A stretch of DNA of 64,000 bases from Pseudomonadota bacterium (lineage in GTDB: Bacteria > Myxococcota > Myxococcia > Myxococcales > Myxococcaceae). The DNA is taken from positions 4,072 through 68,071 of the forward strand of contig JAFAFL010000007.1 in NCBI GenBank assembly GCA_023423535.1. The letters run 5' to 3'. Under the pieces are notes generated by a model. It ran no database searches. It saw only the letters and a program-made list of their open reading frames with translations, and was not told the origin of the DNA. Each line of letters starts with the position of its first letter. Position 1 is the first letter of the stretch. The position numbers and the translations under genes are program-made. Below, one piece after another: positions 60,785 through 64,000 of the stretch.

Positions 60785-61750
60785 CTACCCGCCGCCGCTC
60801 ACCAGCCCGCGCTGCGCTCCGCTCCGCCTCTCCTCCCGCGCCCGATCGAGGCTCTGGATCGCCCGCGCGAACAGCTGCTGCGCGGGCCCCACCACGTCGG
60901 GGAACGAGGCTGCGCCAAAGGTCATGGTGGCCTTCACCGCGCGGCCCTCGAGATCGAAGCGCCCCATCGCCATCCTGCGCTCGAGCCTCTCGAGAAGGTC
61001 CGGCAGCCGCTCCGGCGGCATGTCCGGCAGGAGCGCGCCGAAGTGGTAGCGGCCCACGCGCGCGAGCACGTCCGCATCGCGCAAGGACTGCCGCAGCAGC
61101 GTGGCGCAGGAGATCATCAGCCGGTCGCAGACCTCTTCGCCGTGCGACCTGCGGTAGCCCATGAAGTCGTCGAGCTCGCCGATCAGCACGGTGAACGCGC
61201 CCCCGTGCCGCTCCACCCGACGCAGCTCCGCGGCGACCATCTCCAGAAGGAAGCGCCGGTTGTAGAGGCCGGTCACCTCGTCGTGCATCGACGGGCTGCG
61301 CAGCTCGCTCGCCGCGCGCTCCGCCTCCGCCACGCCGTCTCGGAACGCGAGCACCCGCCGCACGCAGGCGATGAGCTCCGGCTCCGGCGCCGTCCGCGAG
61401 AGGAGCTGCACGCCGCAGCCCTCCTCGAAGAGGTACGTCCGCCCGTCCGGATCCGTCACGTCGCCCAGGTAGAGCACCGGCACCGCGCCCTTGAACCTCC
61501 GCCACACCCGGCGGCCCACCTTCGCCGACTCGACCGGCCCACCATCCACGCCGACCAGCGCGAGGTCCGGCCGGAAGGCGCGCGTCAGCGGCACCAGCGC
61601 ATCGAGCCGGTTGAGCGCGACCACCCGCATGCCCGCGTCGCGGAACGCCGCCGACAACCTGTCGAGCAGCGCGCCATCCGGCACGGCCACGAGCACCTTC
61701 GCTCCCCTGGCTGCGTCCACCCTGCGCTTGCGACGCCCTTCAGCCCTCAT
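60785..61750 (-). CDS. receiver-like plus degenerate GGDEF protein
   Basis: 321 residues. The N-terminal ~135 residues look like a receiver fold (KVLVAVPDGALLDRLSAAF, LALVGVDGG), but the acidic pocket is incomplete. The C-terminal GGDEF-type domain starts HDEVTGLYNRRFLLEMV, yet the signature loop is RVGRYHFGALLPD, so the GGDEF residues that bind GTP and metal are lost. It should not make c-di-GMP and may act as a binding or scaffolding protein. It is transcribed toward, and 91 nt upstream of, the sigma-54 activator. Confidence 0.82.
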   Translation of the reverse strand: MRAEGRRKRRVDAARGAKVLVAVPDGALLDRLSAAFRDAGMRVVALNRLDALVPLTRAFRPDLALVGVDGGPVESAKVGRRVWRRFKGAVPVLYLGDVTDPDGRTYLFEEGCGVQLLSRTAPEPELIACVRRVLAFRDGVAEAERAASELRSPSMHDEVTGLYNRRFLLEMVAAELRRVERHGGAFTVLIGELDDFMGYRRSHGEEVCDRLMISCATLLRQSLRDADVLARVGRYHFGALLPDMPPERLPDLLERLERRMAMGRFDLEGRAVKATMTFGAASFPDVVGPAQQLFARAIQSLDRAREERRSGAQRGLVSGGG

Positions 61751-61760
61751 CCCTCACCCC

Positions 61761-61775
61761 GGGAAATTTCTTCCC
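61761..61775. promoter_or_regulatory. GGGAA-N5-TTCCC inverted repeat before the GGDEF gene
   Basis: GGGAA-ATTTC-TTCCC, 11 nt before the ATG at 61750. Same half-site as upstream of exoA and the deacetylase operon, but the spacer is shorter and no sigma-54 promoter is present here. Confidence 0.3.
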
Positions 61776-61837
61776 TGCCACCAGCCCCAGGTTCCGACCA
61801 AATTACAGGTCCGACCCAACCATCCCGCCGCGTTTCC

Positions 61838-61852
61838 CACGTTTGGAACGTG
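61838..61852 (-). terminator. hairpin after the glutaredoxin-like gene
   Basis: CACGTT-TGG-AACGTG, perfect 6-bp arms, directly after the TAA stop at 61854. No long T-run follows on the minus strand. Confidence 0.4.
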
Positions 61853-61853
61853 T

Positions 61854-62126
61854 TTACGCATCCGCGGGCGGGGTTTGAGCAATGGGCATGCCACGCGAGC
61901 GCAGCAGCACGGCGAACGCCTCACGGTCGAGCCGATGGATGAAGACGACCTCGCCATCCACCGCGAGCACCGGAATGTCGTAGCGGAAGCGGCTGAACAG
62001 ATCTTCGCTGTCTTCGATGTAACGGACGCGGTACTCGACCGGCAGCCCGCGGAGCATCGTTTCCACCTCTTTGTGCATCTCGTCGCAGAGCGGACACCGG
62101 CGCCTGGAGTAGATTTCAACCATCAT
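61854..62126 (-). CDS. glutaredoxin-like protein (DUF836 type)
   Basis: 90 residues. Thioredoxin fold with the CxxC site in YSRRRCPLCDEMHKEV, the cis-Pro region YDIPVLAVDGE and a C-terminal helix. The family usually reduces disulfides or mixed glutathione adducts. ATG at 62126 (GGAGG 6 nt upstream), or the next codon. Its start codon overlaps the ATG of the divergent DUF4388 gene. Confidence 0.83.
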   Translation of the reverse strand: MMVEIYSRRRCPLCDEMHKEVETMLRGLPVEYRVRYIEDSEDLFSRFRYDIPVLAVDGEVVFIHRLDREAFAVLLRSRGMPIAQTPPADA

Positions 62127-63270
62127 GCGGGGCCTCCACGGCGACCTCGGCACCATGCCGCTCAAGGACATCGTCGCCTACCTGGGCAACCGGCGCGCCA
62201 CCGGAACGCTCCGGGTGAAGCGCGGCGACCAGCAGAAGCAGGTGGTGCTCAGCGAGGGCCGCGTCGTCAACGCCTCCTCGAACGAGCCGCGCGAGTACCT
62301 CGGCCAGTTCCTCATCAACGGCGGGCAGATCACCGAAGAGCAGCTGGCGCGCGCCTACCAGACGCAGCGCGAGACGCACATCTACCTCGGGAAGATCCTC
62401 GTGATGATCGGCGCGGTCACCGAAGCGGCGGTGCACGACGCGCTGCACATGAAGTTCCGCGAGACCGTGCTCGGCGCGTTCGGGTGGGAGGACGGCACCT
62501 TCCAGTTCGATCCGGACGCGGTGTCGCTGCTGCCAGACGGGATGGAGCTGAAGGTCGATCTGCTCGACCTCCACCGCGAGGGCGAGTTCCGCGAGACCGC
62601 CTGGCAAGCCATCCGAGGCGCCTTCCCCACCGGCAGCGTGCGCCTGCGACTGGACGAATCGAAGCTCGGTCAGTGGCCGCCGTCCGGGAGCCTCGACGAT
62701 CGGCTGTTCACGCTCATCGCGCAGCAGGCGAGCATCGACGAGATCCTCCTCGCGCTGCACGCCACCGACTTCTTCCTCTACCAGCGGCTCTACGCGCTGC
62801 ACCGCCAGGGCGCGGTGAAGGTGGTGGAGGCGACGAACCCGGGCCAACACCCGCCCGCGTTCGGAGACGTTCCGGTGGGTGAAGAGGCGTCGCAGGCGGA
62901 GGTCATCGCCGCCGCGAGGGCGCAGGTGGACGCGGGCAACTTCGCCGCCGCCGAACCGCTCGCGCGCCGCGCACTGGAGATGGGGCCGTCACCCGAAGCG
63001 GAAGCCGTCCTCCGCCGCGCCGAGACCGGCTTCACCGAACAGCTGCGCCGCGAGCTCTTCGACGGCCACCCCATCCCTTCGCTGCTGGTGCCGCCCTCGC
63101 AGCTGAAGTCGCTGCGCCTCAGCCCGCCCGAGCGCTACCTCCTCTCGCGCGTGGACGGTCACCGCGACGTCGCGTCCATCGTCCACGTCTCGCCGCTCCA
63201 GGAGCCCGAGGCCCTCCGCCTCTTCCACCGCTTCCTCGAGGTCGGCCTCATCGCGGTCGCCCGGCGGTGA
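62125..63270 (+). CDS. DUF4388 domain protein
   Basis: 381 residues. The N-terminal DUF4388/PATAN-like domain reads LHGDLGTMPLKDIVAYLG, RRATGTLRVKRGDQQ and GRVVNASSNE. Further helical modules follow (EYLGQFLINGGQITEEQL and similar), and the C-terminus resembles a winged-helix end (LSPPERYLLSRVDGHRDVASI). Such proteins are numerous in myxobacteria and linked to signalling, often near chemosensory or gliding genes. Start is certain from the domain beginning, even though its ATG overlaps the divergent start. Confidence 0.85.
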   Translation: MRGLHGDLGTMPLKDIVAYLGNRRATGTLRVKRGDQQKQVVLSEGRVVNASSNEPREYLGQFLINGGQITEEQLARAYQTQRETHIYLGKILVMIGAVTEAAVHDALHMKFRETVLGAFGWEDGTFQFDPDAVSLLPDGMELKVDLLDLHREGEFRETAWQAIRGAFPTGSVRLRLDESKLGQWPPSGSLDDRLFTLIAQQASIDEILLALHATDFFLYQRLYALHRQGAVKVVEATNPGQHPPAFGDVPVGEEASQAEVIAAARAQVDAGNFAAAEPLARRALEMGPSPEAEAVLRRAETGFTEQLRRELFDGHPIPSLLVPPSQLKSLRLSPPERYLLSRVDGHRDVASIVHVSPLQEPEALRLFHRFLEVGLIAVARR

Positions 63271-63498
63271 CGGCTCCGGCCCCCGCGTCCAGTGCGACCA
63301 GGCGCAGTTGACGATTCGCGGTACGCCCCATGCAGGCCGCTTGCGCAAGGCTGGCCCGGGCCCGTTGCAGAGGGCTAGAACCAGCCCGGGCAGTGCAGGC
63401 AGCACGGTTGTGACGCAGGAGTTGCGCATCGAATGAAAGAGGCGGATGCGCGTCGAATGTAGCGGCCGCGGCAGCGCGGTTTCTCGGAGGAGACAGAC

Positions 63499-63855
63499 AT
63501 GAAGAAGATGAACACGGCAGCATGGGCAGTGATCGCGGCGTTCACGTTCGGCGGCACCGCGGCTCTCGCGCAGGAGGACAAGAAGACCGCGCGCCTGTGG
63601 AAGGCGAAGTGCGGCTCGTGCCACGGCGCGGAGGCCAACGGTGACACCGCCAAGGGCAAGGAGATGAACGTCAAGGACCTCAGCGCGGCGAAGTGGCAGG
63701 CCAGCGTGAAGGACGAGGACATCAAGAAGACGATCACCGAGAAGCAGACGGTGGACGTGGGCGGCAAGAAGGAGGAGGTCCACGGCTTCGGCGAGGACCT
63801 CAAGCCGGACCAGGTGGACGCGCTCGTCACCCACCTGCGCAGCCTCAAGAAGTAA
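63499..63855 (+). CDS. small monoheme cytochrome c
   Basis: 118 residues. Signal peptide (AAWAVIAAFTFGGTAALAQ), one heme motif WKAKCGSCHGAEANGDTAKG and a helix DQVDALVTHLRSLKK at the end. The Lys-rich middle (KGKEMNVKDL) and the absence of a clear Met ligand near residue 90 make the sixth ligand uncertain. GGAGGAG precedes the ATG. Likely a soluble periplasmic electron carrier matured by the ccm system. Confidence 0.87.
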   Translation: MKKMNTAAWAVIAAFTFGGTAALAQEDKKTARLWKAKCGSCHGAEANGDTAKGKEMNVKDLSAAKWQASVKDEDIKKTITEKQTVDVGGKKEEVHGFGEDLKPDQVDALVTHLRSLKK

Positions 63856-63979
63856 TCAGGCAGCGAGCTGGACCCGCCGGCTCCCGGGCGTGCGCCGCAA
63901 GGCCTCGTCCTGGAGCCGGTTCCTTTTGCGGGCTGTAGCTACGACCACTCGACACGCCCCGGACGAAAAAGAACGGGCG

Positions 63980-64000
63980 GGACGGAGGATGCCTCCGTCC
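63980..64000. terminator. palindrome at the right edge
   Basis: GGACGGAGG-ATG-CCTCCGTCC, perfect 9-bp arms with a 3-nt loop, 125 nt after the cytochrome gene. A terminator is likely, but any T-run lies outside the window. Confidence 0.55.

Overview
The window reads as chromosome of a GC-rich myxobacterium (Myxococcota, probably suborder Cystobacterineae). The grounds are gene content and order. The block at 43537-53995 has the gene order of the Myxococcus xanthus exoA-I spore-coat polysaccharide operon. The sequence also shows aspartate/glycine-rich lipoprotein linkers, a Cys-TM-Arg C-terminal sorting tail, near-consensus sigma-54 promoters and very high GC in third codon positions. I saw no rRNA, tRNA, prophage, insertion sequence or CRISPR array.

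Layout. 1-1916: 5' end of a secreted protein, divergent from thiS-thiG-thiE (thiazole branch of thiamine synthesis). 1913-5069: three overlapping genes for a membrane protein, a DUF4129 protein and a DUF4350 protein. 5211-11154: orphan membrane histidine kinase, VOC protein, EmrE-like transporter, FG-GAP-like secreted protein, zinc alcohol dehydrogenase. 11237-19149: surface polysaccharide cluster (two glycosyltransferases, serine-acetyltransferase-like enzyme, Wzx flippase, NodB deacetylase, AsnB-type amidotransferase). 19276-21189: DUF4091 surface protein. 21300-28506: complete ccmABCDEFGHI cytochrome c maturation operon with overlapping start/stop codons, then a HAD phosphatase. 29179-30628: divergent hemerythrin-domain gene and ric (Fe-S repair). 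30616-33878: argJ and two c-type cytochromes. 34008-34268: a deletion scar fusing a TetR-type start to a P450-reductase end. 34399-40952: operon for a giant Ig-repeat lipoprotein, a TPR-like protein, a GH10 xylanase and a second lipoprotein with the same C-terminal domain. 41292-43530: three lipoproteins, one with a CX3CH heme-like motif. 43537-53995: exoI to exoA on the minus strand. 54306-57127: small and housekeeping genes and a vapBC-type module. 57167-63855: AbgT transporter, NtrC-type sigma-54 activator, degenerate GGDEF protein, glutaredoxin-like protein, DUF4388 protein and a monoheme cytochrome c.

How it fits together. The two polysaccharide loci look like one pathway: ExoE starts the lipid-linked repeat unit, glycosyltransferases extend it, the flippase moves it, ExoC/ExoD control polymerisation, and the short OPX protein ExoA with the beta-barrel ExoB exports it. 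Acetyl-, amino- and amidotransferases and the deacetylase decorate the sugars. No Wzy polymerase is recognisable here. Both loci start with a near-perfect -24/-12 promoter 33-35 nt before the first ATG. Both also carry an inverted repeat of the form GGGAA-N6/7-TTCCC just upstream, which suggests one enhancer-binding protein controls both. The ccm operon serves the several c-type cytochromes in the window. A third sigma-54 promoter precedes ric, where nitrosative-stress control is plausible.
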